Both the position numbers and the translations under genes were made by a program. This document shows, piece after piece, positions 46,770-59,300 of a DNA stretch of 64,000 nt. Source of the DNA: Anaeramoeba ignava. Lineage: Eukaryota > Metamonada > Anaeramoebidae. The notes below the pieces were generated by a model that was not told the DNA's origin, searched no databases, and was given only the letters and a program-made list of their open reading frames with translations. The stretch lies in the NCBI GenBank assembly GCA_028826165.1, contig JAPDFW010000111.1, forward strand, positions 122,595 to 186,594, given 5' to 3'. Numbering within the stretch: position 1 is the first letter of the stretch; every line of letters begins with the position of its first letter.

Positions 46770-48761
46770 ATGTTTCGAACACAATATGATTCAGATGTAA
46801 CAACATTTTCTCCACAAGGAAGATTACATCAAATAGAATATGCAATGGAAGCTGTTAAACAAGGAAGTACTGCAATTGGTTTAAAAAGTGAAACTCATGC
46901 TATTGTTGTTACTCTTCTTAGATCTAGTTCAGATCTTAGTTCTTATCAACAAGTATTATTAATTTATTTATAATTTTATTTATAATATATATTTTAAATT
47001 TAATTCATTTATTTAATTTATATTCAATTATTTTTATTATTTAATTAAAATTAAAATTAAAAATTAAAATTAAAATTAAAATTAAAAATTAAAATTAAAA
47101 TTAAAATTAATATTAAAATTAAAATTAAAATTAAAATTAGAATTAATATTAATATTAAAAATTAATATTAAAATTAAAATTAAAATTAAAATTAAAATTA
47201 AAATTAAAAATAAAATTAAAATTAAAAATTAAAATTAAAATTAAAATTAAAATTAAAATTAAAATTAAAATTAATATTAAAATTAAAATTAAAATTAAAA
47301 TTAAAATTAAAATTAAAATTAAAATTAAAATCAAAATAAAAATTAAAATTAAAATTAAAATTATAATTAAAATTAAAATTAAAATTAAAATTAAAATTAA
47401 AAAATATTTTTTCTTTTTAGAAAATTTTTAAAGTTGATGAAAATATTGGAATAGCAATTGCAGGACTTACTGCTGATGCAAGAGTTTTATTGAAATATAT
47501 GCAGAATGAAACTTTAAATCATAAATATGTTTTTGAATCTCCAATGAGTGTTGAAAAATTAGTTTCTCAAATTGCTGATAGTATATTTTATTATAATTTA
47601 AATTTTATCTCAAATTTTTTAAATTTAAATTCAATTTATTAATTTATTAATTAATTAATTAAGAATCTCAAATTCATACTCAAAGATATGGAAAAAGACC
47701 TTATGGTGTTGGTTTATTAGTTATTGGTCATGATGTATATTATATTATATTTATTTTTAAACAGAGAGCATTTCATTCAATTTATTTCTTTTAAAAATTC
47801 ATTTATAAAATTAAAATTCAATTTATAAAATTAAAATTAAAATTAAAATTAAAATAATTAAAATTAAAATTAAAATTAAAATTAAAATTAAAATTAAATT
47901 TAAATTTAAAATTTAAAATTAATATTGAAATTGAAATTAAAATTAATATTTAAATTTAAAATTAAAATTAAATTTAAATTAAAATTAATATTTAAATTTA
48001 AAATTAAAATTAAATTTAAATTAAAATTATTTAAATTTAAATTAAAATTAAAATTAAAAATTAAAATTAAAAATTAAAATTAAAATTAAAATTATTTAAA
48101 TTTAAATTAAAATTAAAATTAAAATTAAAATTAAAATTAAAATTAAAATTAAAATTAAAATTAAAATTAAAATTAAAATTAAAATTAAAATTAAAATTAA
48201 AATTAAAATTAAAATTAAAATTAAAATTAAAATTAAAATTAAAATTAAAATTTATAATTAAAATTAAAATTAAAATTAAAATTAAAATTAAAATTAAAAA
48301 TAAAATTAAAATTAAAAATAAAATTAAAATCAAAATTAAAATTAAAATTCATTTATAAAATTAAAATTAAAATTCATTTATAAAATTAAAATTAAAATTA
48401 AAAAAAGAAATCAGGAGTTCATTTATTTGAAACAAGTCCATCAGGAAATTATTTTAATTATTATGCACAAGCAATAGGATCACGAGCACAAAGTGCAAAA
48501 ACTTATTTAGAAAAGAATTTTGAAAATTTTAAAAAATTAAGTTTAGATGATTTAATTTTTCATGGATTAACAGCAATTAAAGAATCATCAAGTAAAGAAG
48601 TTTTAACTAAAGATAATTGTTCAGTTGGAATTGTTGGAGTTGATACTCCTTTTAAATTTTTAGAAAAAGATAAATTGGAAAAGTTTTTAGAAAGAGTTCA
48701 ACCTCAAGATGATTTGGATGATATGGATTTAAATAATGATAATCAAATGAATATTGATTAA
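46770..48761 (+). CDS. PSMA1: 20S proteasome subunit alpha type 1 (alpha6)
   Basis: Exons 46770-46952, 47421-47580, 47664-47734 and 48408-48761 join in frame to 255 residues. The start [20 protein letters not shown] followed by [20 protein letters not shown] is the alpha-subunit signature of PSMA1. Then come [58 protein letters not shown] and CSVGIVGVD, with an acidic C-terminal tail ([15 protein letters not shown]). It lies in the outer ring of the 20S proteasome and is not catalytic. Introns 1 and 3 (about 470 and 670 bp) are AAAATT repeat, while intron 2 is 83 bp. Confidence 0.95.
47735..48407 (+). repeat. AAAATT array in PSMA1 intron 3
   Basis: AATTAA hexamers with a pure stretch of more than 20 copies at about 48110-48250. 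Intron 1 (46953-47420) is the same type. ORFs called from this array on the other strand (Asn-Phe runs) are artefacts. Confidence 0.85.
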
Positions 48762-49802
48762 TTAAATTCATTCATTGATTTTTTTTTTTTAAAAGAAAAT
48801 GATTGAATTTTCTCAAAGTTTTTTTTTTTTTCAATTTTTTTAAAAACAAAAATCAAGAATTACTTTTTCTTTTCAAAAATAAAAAATTAAAATCAAAATT
48901 AAAATCGGATAAAAAATTGAAGAAAATCTTTAAAGAAAATTTATTTTCAAAATTTCATAGAAAGATTAATCTATTTTCTTAATTCATTTATTGGAATAAA
49001 AACTCAAAAAAATCTTTTATCAAAGAAGAAAAATAATAAAGAAGAAAAATTTGAATTTAATTGGAAAATTAAATAAGAAAAGAAATTATTAATTCAAATT
49101 ATCAAAATCAATTCAAAAACAAAAGAAAAAAGAGAAAAATGAGACAAATTTATTTTTCAAATCTTTTGTTAATAATTAAGTTGTTTTCTGTACTCAGTTT
49201 AATTAATTTTGTTATACTTTTTTGATCAAAAAAAAAAATTAATAAAAAATACTCAATTATCAATTTTTTAACAACTTTTCCTTTAAAATAGTTAGAATTT
49301 TCAATAAATATCTTTTTTAGTAAAAAAAGAAAAAGAAAAGAAAAGAAAAGAAGTTCTTTATAATTTAAAAGAAAATAAACTGAAATCATCAAAATGATCA
49401 AAAAAAGAAAATAAAAATAAATTAAAGTATTAAATGTACTTAATAAAAAAAAATAAATTTCCTTTTGAAAACCAATTTTCTCAAAATAATTTTTAATTTA
49501 AATTTAAAAGAAAAAAAGAAAAAAGAAAAAAAATTTTTTTCTGAAATTCCAACTCATCTTGATTTTGGATAAATTTTTAATTCTTTTTTTTTCTAAATTC
49601 ATTTCTTTCTTTTTTAAATTTTCCATTTACTTTTGTTTTGCTTTTTAAAGTAATAATTTTGGATCTAAATCCACAAAAAAAAACACACTTAAAAAACTTT
49701 TTTTTTTATTATTTAATTATTTAATTAATTTGTTTGTTTTGTTTTTCTTTTCTTTTTATTTATTATTGTTTGAAAATAGGAACAAACAAAAAAAACAAAC
49801 AA
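48762..49802. other. Intergenic, no gene seen
   Basis: About 1 kb of unique A/T-rich DNA. One AATCGGATAA element lies near 48905, the reverse complement of the CCGATT element. Long homopolymer runs and an 83-codon open frame on the minus strand (49401-49150) look non-coding: hydrophobic, Phe/Leu-only composition, no ATG. Confidence 0.6.
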
Positions 49803-51872
49803 ATGAATACTTTTCTGCTTTTTTTTTCTTCATTAATTTTTCTCATTTTGATTGTTAAACCTCAAATCACTCCATCAAATTCATTCAATTTCCCACTTGG
49901 AATATCTAGTCCTTATGTTTCTTTAATCGATGTTGATGAAGGATTTGTTTACTTTGCTGATTATGATTATAAGACTCTTTATAAGTTTAATATAAATACT
50001 TTTCAACCTGTTAATGTTCTTGATTTGGAAATTCATAATATTCAATGTGGAGTGATTGATACTGTTAATAAATTTGCTTATTTTGGAGCATATACTAATC
50101 CTAATAAAATTGCGAAAGTGGATTTAAAAACATTCACAGTTGTTGATATTCTCACTTTATCAACAAATGGTGATGGTGTTTGGACTGGCCAAATTGATGT
50201 TGTAAATCAAAAAGCTTATTTTGCTGTTAATATAATCGTTGGTGTTGTCAAAATTGATTTAACAACGTTTACTGAAGAAGCAAATTTAACACTTAATACT
50301 TCAAATCAAAATTTTTGGGGTTCTGCTATTGATATTCCAAATGGATTTTTTTATGTTTTCACAGATTGTTGCACACCAGTAGGAGGAACTCCAGTGATTT
50401 CCAAAATTGATTTATCAAATTTTACTGAAGTTGGATCTCTTGCTTTGGATTCATCAGAAGCACAACCATTTTGTGCAGTGATTGATTCTTCAACAGGATT
50501 TATGTATTTGGGAACTAACTCAGCTCCAATGATGATTGTGAAGGTGAATTTAACAGATTTCACAAAAGTAGATTCAATTGCAACTTCATGTTCATATTGC
50601 TTAGGAACAGGAATTGATATTGATAATGAATTAGCTTATTTCGTATCTCGATCAAAACTTCTTGTCAAAATCAATTTAACTGATTTCACCGGAATTGATT
50701 CATTAAGTTTTACTTTCACACCTAATTCAATGTCTGTTGATTTAAACATTCAAAAAGCATTTATTGGATTATCAGAGATAGGAGTTTCTGAAGTTGATTT
50801 AACAGTATTAAATCAAACTGATCAAATAATAGTTCCAAATTGTCGATATCCATCAGTAATTTTGGTTGATGAACCAAATAATATTGGCTATGTTGCATTT
50901 AGTAATGGTGTTGGAACAATTGCTAAAGTTGATCTTGATTCATTTCAACTTGTTGATTTTTTGAATACTGGAGTTAGTGATTCATTTACTGGAGGAGAAA
51001 TTGATTCAACAAATGGATTTGCTTATTTCTTCTTATCTTCTTCTGGATTAGGAGCTATCAAACTCAGATTATCAAATTTTTCAGTTGATGGAGTTATAAT
51101 ACTTGATTCTAATTGTTCATTTATAGTAAGTGCATTTGATAATCAAAATCATTTCATTTATGTTGGATTTGATAATCATACTTCTAATGTTTCCACACTC
51201 AGTAAAATCAACTCACCTAATTTTGAAATTGTTGATACAGTTATTTTGGATAACAATGAAATTGATTATTTGATAGTTTATTCTTCAAAAGGATTTCTTT
51301 ATGAATTGTTGAAGGTTTCAGGTTATTTCATAAATCAAGTTGCTTTATCAAATTTAAGTGAAGTTATTGATTCAACTTATTTATCAAATTATAATGTTTC
51401 CGTAATATTCCTTGATTCAAATCATCAATACATTTATTTTGGGACTGATGCAACATATTCTGAAATTTGTAGACTTGGATTAACTAATACGGAACTTTTT
51501 TATTGTCTTGAAATTGAAGGAGTTAATAATTTCGTTGGTTCATTTATTGAATCAAGTCAAACTTATGGATTTTTTGTGAGTGATTTTTTGAATAATGAAA
51601 CTGGAGAATATGAAACAAGAATAATCCAAATTGAAACAATTTCAAATCAACTACTTTCAAACACATCAATTGGTCTATATTTGAATGGATTTATTGGAGT
51701 ATATGATTCGACATCAAGATATGAATATGCTTCAGGATATAACAATTATCCAGTTCCATTTATACAATTTTCAGTTCCAAATCCACCAAATCCACCACCA
51801 TCATCAAGTTCAGAAATTCTTTTCTCAATTTTGATAATTGGATTAATGATGATGATTTTACAATTCTTTTGA
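49803..51872 (+). CDS. Secreted or surface beta-propeller protein with GPI-like or membrane C-terminus
   Basis: Intronless. ATG at 49803 gives 689 residues and places a signal peptide (MNTFLLFFSSLIFLILIVKP) at the N-terminus. The body is about a dozen 45-50-residue blades with the pattern (K/V)xxDLxxFT-VDxLxL-(15)-IDxxNGFAYF. Examples are KVDLKTFTVVDILTL, KIDLTTFTEEANLTL and KINLTDFTGIDSLSF. This is a YVTN/NHL-like propeller series, long enough for two seven-bladed propellers. Many NxS/T sites fit glycosylation. The end, NPPNPPPSSSSE followed by a hydrophobic ILFSILIIGLMMMILQFF, fits a GPI-anchor signal or a terminal membrane helix. Function unknown; surface adhesion is a guess. Confidence 0.75.
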   Translation: MNTFLLFFSSLIFLILIVKPQITPSNSFNFPLGISSPYVSLIDVDEGFVYFADYDYKTLYKFNINTFQPVNVLDLEIHNIQCGVIDTVNKFAYFGAYTNPNKIAKVDLKTFTVVDILTLSTNGDGVWTGQIDVVNQKAYFAVNIIVGVVKIDLTTFTEEANLTLNTSNQNFWGSAIDIPNGFFYVFTDCCTPVGGTPVISKIDLSNFTEVGSLALDSSEAQPFCAVIDSSTGFMYLGTNSAPMMIVKVNLTDFTKVDSIATSCSYCLGTGIDIDNELAYFVSRSKLLVKINLTDFTGIDSLSFTFTPNSMSVDLNIQKAFIGLSEIGVSEVDLTVLNQTDQIIVPNCRYPSVILVDEPNNIGYVAFSNGVGTIAKVDLDSFQLVDFLNTGVSDSFTGGEIDSTNGFAYFFLSSSGLGAIKLRLSNFSVDGVIILDSNCSFIVSAFDNQNHFIYVGFDNHTSNVSTLSKINSPNFEIVDTVILDNNEIDYLIVYSSKGFLYELLKVSGYFINQVALSNLSEVIDSTYLSNYNVSVIFLDSNHQYIYFGTDATYSEICRLGLTNTELFYCLEIEGVNNFVGSFIESSQTYGFFVSDFLNNETGEYETRIIQIETISNQLLSNTSIGLYLNGFIGVYDSTSRYEYASGYNNYPVPFIQFSVPNPPNPPPSSSSEILFSILIIGLMMMILQFF

Positions 51873-52144
51873 ATTTTTTTCAATCAAATTTTTTTTCAAA
51901 CAACAATAATTCATTAAGAAGAAGAAATGAGAAAGAAAATTATTTCTTTTTGATGAATTTTTTTCCTTTCAAAAAAAATAAATCCAATCCAAAAACAAAT
52001 CACTTTCTCATTTATTTTTTTAATTTGAAATTTTATTCCACTTTTTTTTTTTAAATTCTAAAAATTATTTTTTTTTCATTTTTTCATTTTTCATTTTTTT
52101 TATTTTTTTTAAATAAAAAGAAAAATAAATATAAAAAAATAAAA

Positions 52145-55100
52145 ATGACAACTTTAGAAGATGTAAAAAATAAAAAATAAATAAAAAATAATAAAAAATA
52201 ATAAATAAAAAATATTAAATTTTTCTTTTATTAAAATTATCTTTAGAATGAATTTGATAAATATATTCAATTTCTTGAAAAAAATAGAGAAGATTTTTCA
52301 ACTTGGATTAAAATATTAACAGTTGCAGAAAATGGAAGAAAAATAAATCAAATTAGAAAGAGTTTTGATTTATTTTTATCAATTTATCCATTTGCTTTTG
52401 GTTATTGGAATAAATATTCTCTTTTAGATTTAGAAAATCAAGAAGAAATTTATGAAAGAGCTGTTAAAGTTGCTTATTATTGTGTTGATATTTGGATTTT
52501 TTATTGTCGTTATTCAATTGAAAATAAACCTCCTGATTTTACAAGAAAGTATTTTTTTTTAATTGAAATTCATTTATAAAATTAAAATTAAAATTAAAAT
52601 TAAAATTATAATTAAAATTAAAATTAAAATTCATTTATAAAATTAAAATTAAAATTAAAATTAAAATTATAATTAAAATTAAAATTAAAATTAAAATTCA
52701 TTTATAAAATTAAAATTAAAATTAAAATTAAAATTAAAATTAAAATTAAAATTAAAATTAAAATTAAAATTAAAATTAAAATTAAAAATAAAATTAAAAT
52801 TAAAATTAAAAATTAAAAATTAAAATTAAAAATTAAAATTAAAATTAAAAATAAAAATTAAAATTAAAATTTAAAAACAAAATTTAAAATTAAAATTAAA
52901 ATTAAAATTAAAATTAAAATTAAAATTAAAAATTCAAAAATTAAAATTAAAATTAAAATTAAAATTAAAATTAATTTTAAAATTAAAATTAAAATTAAAA
53001 TTATAATTATAAATTAAAATTAAAATTAAAATTAAAAATTAAAATTAAAAATAAAAATAAAATATTAAAATTAAAATTAAAATTAAAATTAAAATTAAAA
53101 TTCATTTATAAAATTAAAATTAAAATTAAAATTAAAAATTAAAATTAAAATTCATTTATAAAATTAAAATTAAAAATTAAAATTAAAATTCATTTATAAA
53201 ATTAAAATTAAAATTAAAATTAAAATTAAAATTAAAATTAAAATTAAAATTAAAATTAAAATTAAAATTAAAATTAAAATTAAAATTAAAATTAAAATTA
53301 AAATTAAAATTAAAATTAAAATTAAAATTAAAATTATAATTATAATTAAGTTTATTTGAAAGAGCTATTGAAGCTGTTGGAACTGATTTTTTTTCTACAA
53401 ATCTTTGGAATGATTATATTGAATGGGAATTTTCACAAAATAAACCAGAAAATGTTACAAAAATTTATCAAAAAGTTATTCAAATTCCAATTCAACAAAT
53501 TGAAATTTATTGGCAAAAGTAATAGTTTTTTTTCTCTTTAATTTTAAATTGTTTCTTTTTGCAATAAATTTTAATTTTAATTTTAAAATTAATTTAGTTA
53601 TAAAAGACATGCTCAAACAAGACCTTTATCTGAATTAGAACCTGAAAATTTATCTCAAAATGAAAATGGTTTTTATTGATATTTTATATTTTATATTTTA
53701 TATTTTATATTGAAAACAAAAGAGATATAGATATTTTTTAGATTGAAAAATTATATTTCCAAAACAATTTTAATGTTGTTTTTAATTTAGAAGATTGATT
53801 AGAAATGGAAATTTAAATTATTTATTTATTAATTTATTTATTAAATTATTTATTAAATTATTTATTAAATTATTTATTAAATTATTTATTAATTTATTTA
53901 TTAAATTTATTATTAAATTATTTATTAATTTATTTATTTATTAATTTATTAATTTATTTATTAATTTATTTATTATTTATTTATTTAATTTATTTATTAA
54001 AATTATTTATAAATTTATTTATTAATTTATTTATTAAATTATTTATTAAATTATTTATTTATTTATTTATTAATTTATTTATTAATTTATTTATTAAATT
54101 ATTTATTAATTTATTTATTAATTAATTTATTAATTTATTTATTAATTAATTTATTAATTTATTTATTAATTTTAGAAGAAAAAAAAGAAAATGAACAAAA
54201 CAATCTTTTTAAATTACAAACAATATTACAAAAACAAGAACAAGAATTTCAAAAAACATTAGTTAAATTTAACAAAATTATAATTTATGAATCAGGAATA
54301 TTAAGACCTTATTTTCATATTCATCCATTAGATGATCAACAACTTTATATTTGGAATTCTTATTTAAATTATGCAGAAGAACAATATAAATTAAATTTAG
54401 AATCATTTGAATTTGTTATAAAACTTTATGAAAGAAGTGTTATTTCTTGTGTAAAAAAATATTTCAATTTAATATTTAAAAAATATTTTAATTAAAATTT
54501 AAAAATTATTTCAATTTAATATTTAAAAAATATTTTAATTAAAATTTATTAAAATTATTTCATTTTAAAATTTAAAAAATATTTCAATTTAATATTTAAA
54601 AAATATTTCAATTTAATATTTAAAAAATATTTCAATTTAATATTTAAAAAATATTTCAATTTAATATTTAAAAAATATTTCATTTTAATATTTAAAAAAT
54701 ATTTCAATTTAATATTTAAAAATATTTCAATTTAATATTTAAAATTATTTCAATTTAATATTTAAAATTATTTCAATTTAATATTTAAAAATATTTCAAT
54801 TTAATATTTAAAAAAATATTTAAATTTAATATTTAAAAATATTTCATTTTAATATTTAAAATTATTTAAATTTAATATTTAAAAAATATTTCAATTTAAT
54901 ATTTAAAAATTATTTCAATTTAATATTTAAAAATTATTTCAATTTAATATTTAAAAAATATTTCAATTTAATATTTAAAAAATTATTTCAATTTAATATT
55001 TAAAATTATTTCAATTTAATATTTAAAAATATTTAAATTTAATATTTCAAATTATTTCAATTTAATATTTTAAAAATATTTCAATTTAATATTTAAAAAT

Positions 55101-56371
55101 TATTTCAATTTAATATTTAAAAAATATTTCAATTTAATATTTAAAAATTATTCAATTTAATATTTAAAAATTATTTCAAATTTAAATATTTTAAAAAATA
55201 TTTCAATTTAATATTTAAAAAATATTTCAATTTAATATTTAAAAAATATTTCAATTTAATATTTAAAAAATATTTCAATTTAATATTTAAAAAATATTTC
55301 AATTTAATATTTAAAAAATATTTCATTTTAATATTTAAAAATATTTCAATTTAATATTTAAAAAATATTCAATTTAATATTTAAAAAATATTTCATTTAA
55401 AATTTAAAAAAAATTTCATTTAATATTTAAAAAATATTTCATTTTAAAAATTAAAATTTAAAATTTTTAAAAAAATTTTTAAAAAATTTAGTCTCTTTAT
55501 CCTTCTTTTTGGTTAAAATTCGCTTTGTTTTATGAAGAAAATAATAAAATTCAAGAAGCAAGAAATATATTCCAAAAAGCAACACAAATATTTATTCCAA
55601 ATAGACCAAAAATTGTTTTTTCATTTGCAGAATTTGAAGAAAGACAAAAAAATAATGAACAATCAAGAAACATTTATAATGATTTTATAGCAAAATATAA
55701 AAAACAAAAAAAATCAAAAAGCAATTGCTGAAGGATTTATTAAATTAGCTCATTTTGAATACAGAATATCAAATAAATCAAATGAAATATTTATAAATTC
55801 ACTTGAAAATACACTTTCAGAATTAACTGAATATTATGCTAATTCAAGACTAACAAAAAGAAAAAACAATAAAATTTATGCAATAATAACAATCGAACTC
55901 TGTCGTTTTTTAACAAATCAATTAATGGATAACTTAATGAGTTCAAATCAATCCCAAAGTGATTTAATCAACCAAATTAGAGAACTTTTTGAAAGAGCTT
56001 TTGATTATTCTGAACATTTTATTCATTTATGGATTAGTTATATTAACTTCGAAATCCAAATTATTCAAGACGATAATATTTCAAAAGTTATTGATTTATT
56101 TAATAGAGCAACTTCTGATGAATCTTTATTGAATATTAAAGATAAATTATCAATTTGTCTTCTTCATGTTGAATTTCTTAGAAATTTTTCAAAAGAAATT
56201 TCTTCTTTATTTTTATTAAATGAAAAAATTTCAAAACTTAAAAAAGAAGCAAATGAAAAGAAAATCAATTATTATCATGGAATCCAAAAACATGAATTAA
56301 TTTTCTCAGAATATTTTAAAGGAACTTTTTTAAAGCCACAAACAAGATTTCCAAATACAAAATTTAATTAA
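52145..56371 (+). CDS. PRPF39: PRP39-like U1 snRNP splicing factor (HAT repeats), one frameshift
   Basis: Exon 1 (52145-52162) is MTTLED. Spliced exons follow: NEFDKYIQFLEKNREDFSTW to FTRK; LFERAIEAVGTDFFSTNLWN; YKRHAQTRPLSELEPE; ENEQNNLFKLQTILQKQEQE to YERSVISC; and SLYPSFWLKFALFYEENNKI to the end. HAT (half-a-TPR) repeats are evident: W-KY-LLDLE, YERAVKVA, LFERAIE, WLKFALFYE, IRELFERAFD. The LFERAIEAVGTDF--LWNDYIEWE pattern is characteristic of PRP39, a U1 snRNP component in 5' splice-site recognition. The frame breaks at the eight-A run near 55705-55712: one frame ends KKSKSNC, the next continues NQKAIAEGFIKLAHFEYRIS to TKFN. A one-base run-length difference would restore it. Confidence 0.82.
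52551..53349 (+). repeat. AAAATT array in PRP39 intron 2
   Basis: AATTAA hexamers interrupted about eight times by TTCATTTATAAAATTAAAATT, a secondary unit of about 60 bp. No gene seen. Confidence 0.85.
53672..54174 (+). repeat. TTTATTAA array in PRP39 intron
   Basis: From about 53815 on, ATTTATTTATTA/ATTAATTT units of 8-12 bp fill the intron, which uses a different unit from the introns on either side. Confidence 0.8.
54453..55489 (+). repeat. AATATTTCAATTTAATATTTAA array in PRP39 intron
   Basis: About 1 kb of a 22-24-bp unit, TTTCAATTTAATATTTAAAA, in about 40 copies. Confidence 0.88.
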
Positions 56372-56390
56372 AGAAATTTTTTATTTAATT

Positions 56391-59300
56391 TTAAATTTTA
56401 CTTAATAAATTTAATCTTTCAAGTTCATATAATAAATTAAATTGATCATCTTCAATTTCTTTTGAATAAGTATTCATTTTTTGAATTTTTATCATTTCTT
56501 CATCAGAAAGAATTCCTTTTTCAATTTCAGTTTTTTCATTTTCTAATTTTTTAACATGAATTAAAGAATCAGCAAAAGAATTAATTAATTTTTCAACCAA
56601 TTCTTTTAAATTTTGATTTTGAGCATTTTCATTTAAATCTTTTTCTTTTGAATCATTTTCCAATCTTGTTTTAATTAATTGATTTAAAATTCGAATACTT
56701 TCTTGCCTATTAATTTCACCTTCAAATTGCAATTTCTTCAATTCTTTTAATAAATCTTGATATTTACTTTCTTTTTCTTTTAATTCAGATAACAATCGAT
56801 TTTTTTCTTCATTTTCGTTATTTTTCTCATGATTGATTTTAAGTGTTTCTTCAAGTTCTTTGATTCTTAAAATATATTCATTGTTTTTTTCCACAAAATT
56901 CTCAATTAATTTCCTCATATTTTCCTCATTTTCTTGTTCGTTTTGAATTTTCTTTTTATTATTAATAATTTCTTGAATTTTGCTATTTAGCATTCTTGAC
57001 AAAGTATCATAATCTGAATGAACTTGTTTGATTTGTGATTCTTGTTGTTCAAAATTCAATTCTCTTGACAATTCAAAGGTTTTTTCAATTATAAGTTTAG
57101 TTTTTGCATTTTTCCTCTTTTTTTTAGCATTTTCTTCAATATCATCAACTCTTTCCTTAAGAATTTCAATTTGAGTGCTATATTTTGCAATTGAATCTTC
57201 AAATTCTCTTGATAAAGCAGAATTTGCTTTGCTTAATTTTTCTGACTGCAATTTTTCCTTCTCAATTTCCTCTTCAAGTTGAACAATTGCTTTACCATGT
57301 CTTTTATTATCATTATCAATTTTAAACTGCAATTCATTAACCTCATCTTCTAATGATTGTATTTTTTCATTTTTATCAATAAGAATCCCATTAATTTTAC
57401 GAAGTTCTAAAAGTCTTTGTTCCATTTGCTTTTGAAAATTTTCTTGATCGTTTTTAATCATCGTTTTCAAACTTGAAATTTCGTTTTTTAACTGAGAAAT
57501 TTGTTCTCGATCTAATTTCTGATTTAAATCTATCAAGTTTTTTAAATCTTCATTTCTTGAAATTTCCAATTTAAGACTTCTTTGTTTCATGTTATTTTTC
57601 CTTTCTAAATCCCTGTTTTTGTTTCAATTCTTCAAGTTCTTTTGAAAGACTCGAATGAATTTCCTCGTTTTTCAAATCAATTTCACTTCCTTTATCTTCC
57701 TTTTAATTTCTCAAGTTTTTCCTCGTTTTTTCTAATTTCTTCTTCAATTCCCAAAATGTTTTTCAATTAAATTTTGTTCTTCCAATATTTGTTTCTCTTC
57801 CTCTTCAATTCCTTGTTTTTCACCTCAAGTTCTTTTATTGAGTTTTTAATACCTTTTTATTCTGTAATTTTGATATTTTTTCTGTGTAAACATTTAATTT
57901 TTCTTGATAACTTTCTGCATGTTTTTCAAGAAGAACTCTTTCGTTTTCAAAATTTTTTCGATCATCTATTAATTGATTTTTCAGTTCTTGATTTTTGAGG
58001 CTTTTTTGTTCCCAAAGTATTTTCAATTTAATTTAACAACATTTTTCAAGATTTGTTTTCTTTTGTTTGTTTTTATCTATTAAATCATCAATTTCCAATT
58101 GATTTTCCTCAATTTGTTTTTTCAAATTTTCATTTTTTTCTTCAATTTTCAAATTGGTTTCATTTTGTGAAATTTTGGAAACTTTTTTAAGTTGTTTTTC
58201 TTGTTTCAATCTTCTTGTTCTAATTTTTTGTAATCGTGTATCCATTTTTTCATATTCTTTTCTCATTACAGATAATTCAATTTCGAGTTGATTTTTCTCT
58301 GTAATTAAACTTGTTTTTTCGTTTTGTTCTTCTTCTTGGCTTTTTTGATGTTCCGAAATTTCTTTTTCAAGCAATTTTATTTTTTCTTCAAATTGCTCAC
58401 TTTCATTTTTAAATTTGGTTTGAGATGAATTTATATCACTTTCAATACTTTTTAGGTTTTCTTTTAAATTTTCAATCTTAGTTATTGTTTCCGTTTTGTC
58501 TGGAAGATTTTCATTTTGATTTTCATTTTCAATATTGATATTAATATTAATATTGAAATCTTGATTTGAAGGTAAATTTGATTTGATTCCTTTTCTTTCT
58601 TTTTGTTTTTTAATTTGAAGTCGAGTTTGTTGAATTTTTTTTTGTGTTTCTTGAAGTTGTTTAAAAAGTTGTAAAATTTGCATTTCATTTTCCTTTTCAA
58701 TTTTTTGTACTTCTTTTCTATGTTTATCATGCATTTGTTCTAATGAAAAATCTGGATTTTCATTTTGGAATTTAACTGCTTTGATTTTTTGATAAAGATG
58801 GTGATTTGTTTGTTTTTGATATTCCTTGTTGAATATTTTGAGAATCATCAACTGAATTTTTCTTTGTAATCTTTTCTTCATTTCTCTTATATTAACTTTA
58901 TATTGTTCAATTAATTTATTTGCCTTTTTATATATATATTAATAAAATGTATAAAAAGATATAATTTTTCTTTTTAATTTTTTTTTACCTCTTCTTTTTT
59001 TACAAATTTTTGAAATAAAATTGAAATGTAAATAAAAATTGATTTTTCATCTGTTTTACGTTCTAAAAATTCTTGGATATCAATAATTTGAGGTATTCCC
59101 AATTCTTGAAGAATATCAAATACTTGTTTAACATTTTTTTCATTTTCATTCTTTAAATTTAAATAAATTTTAATTTTAAATTTAAATTAATTTTATTTTA
59201 TAAATTTTTTTTTTACAGAATCTAAATTTTTTAAATCAATTTTATCAGGAAAATAAGTTTTAATAATTGAAGCAAAAGCAAATCCATCATAAAAACTAAA

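Noticed and set aside
48067-48333. Minus-strand Asn-Phe open frame
   Set aside because: It lies inside the AAAATT array of PSMA1 intron 3 and is explained by the hexamer repeat.
49150-49401. Minus-strand 83-codon hydrophobic open frame
   Set aside because: No ATG start, homopolymer-driven Phe/Leu composition, no recognisable motif or splice context.
55704-55713. Programmed ribosomal frameshifting in PRP39
   Set aside because: The site is a plain A-run without a visible stem or slippery-site context, and several unrelated genes here break at similar runs, so an indel is simpler.
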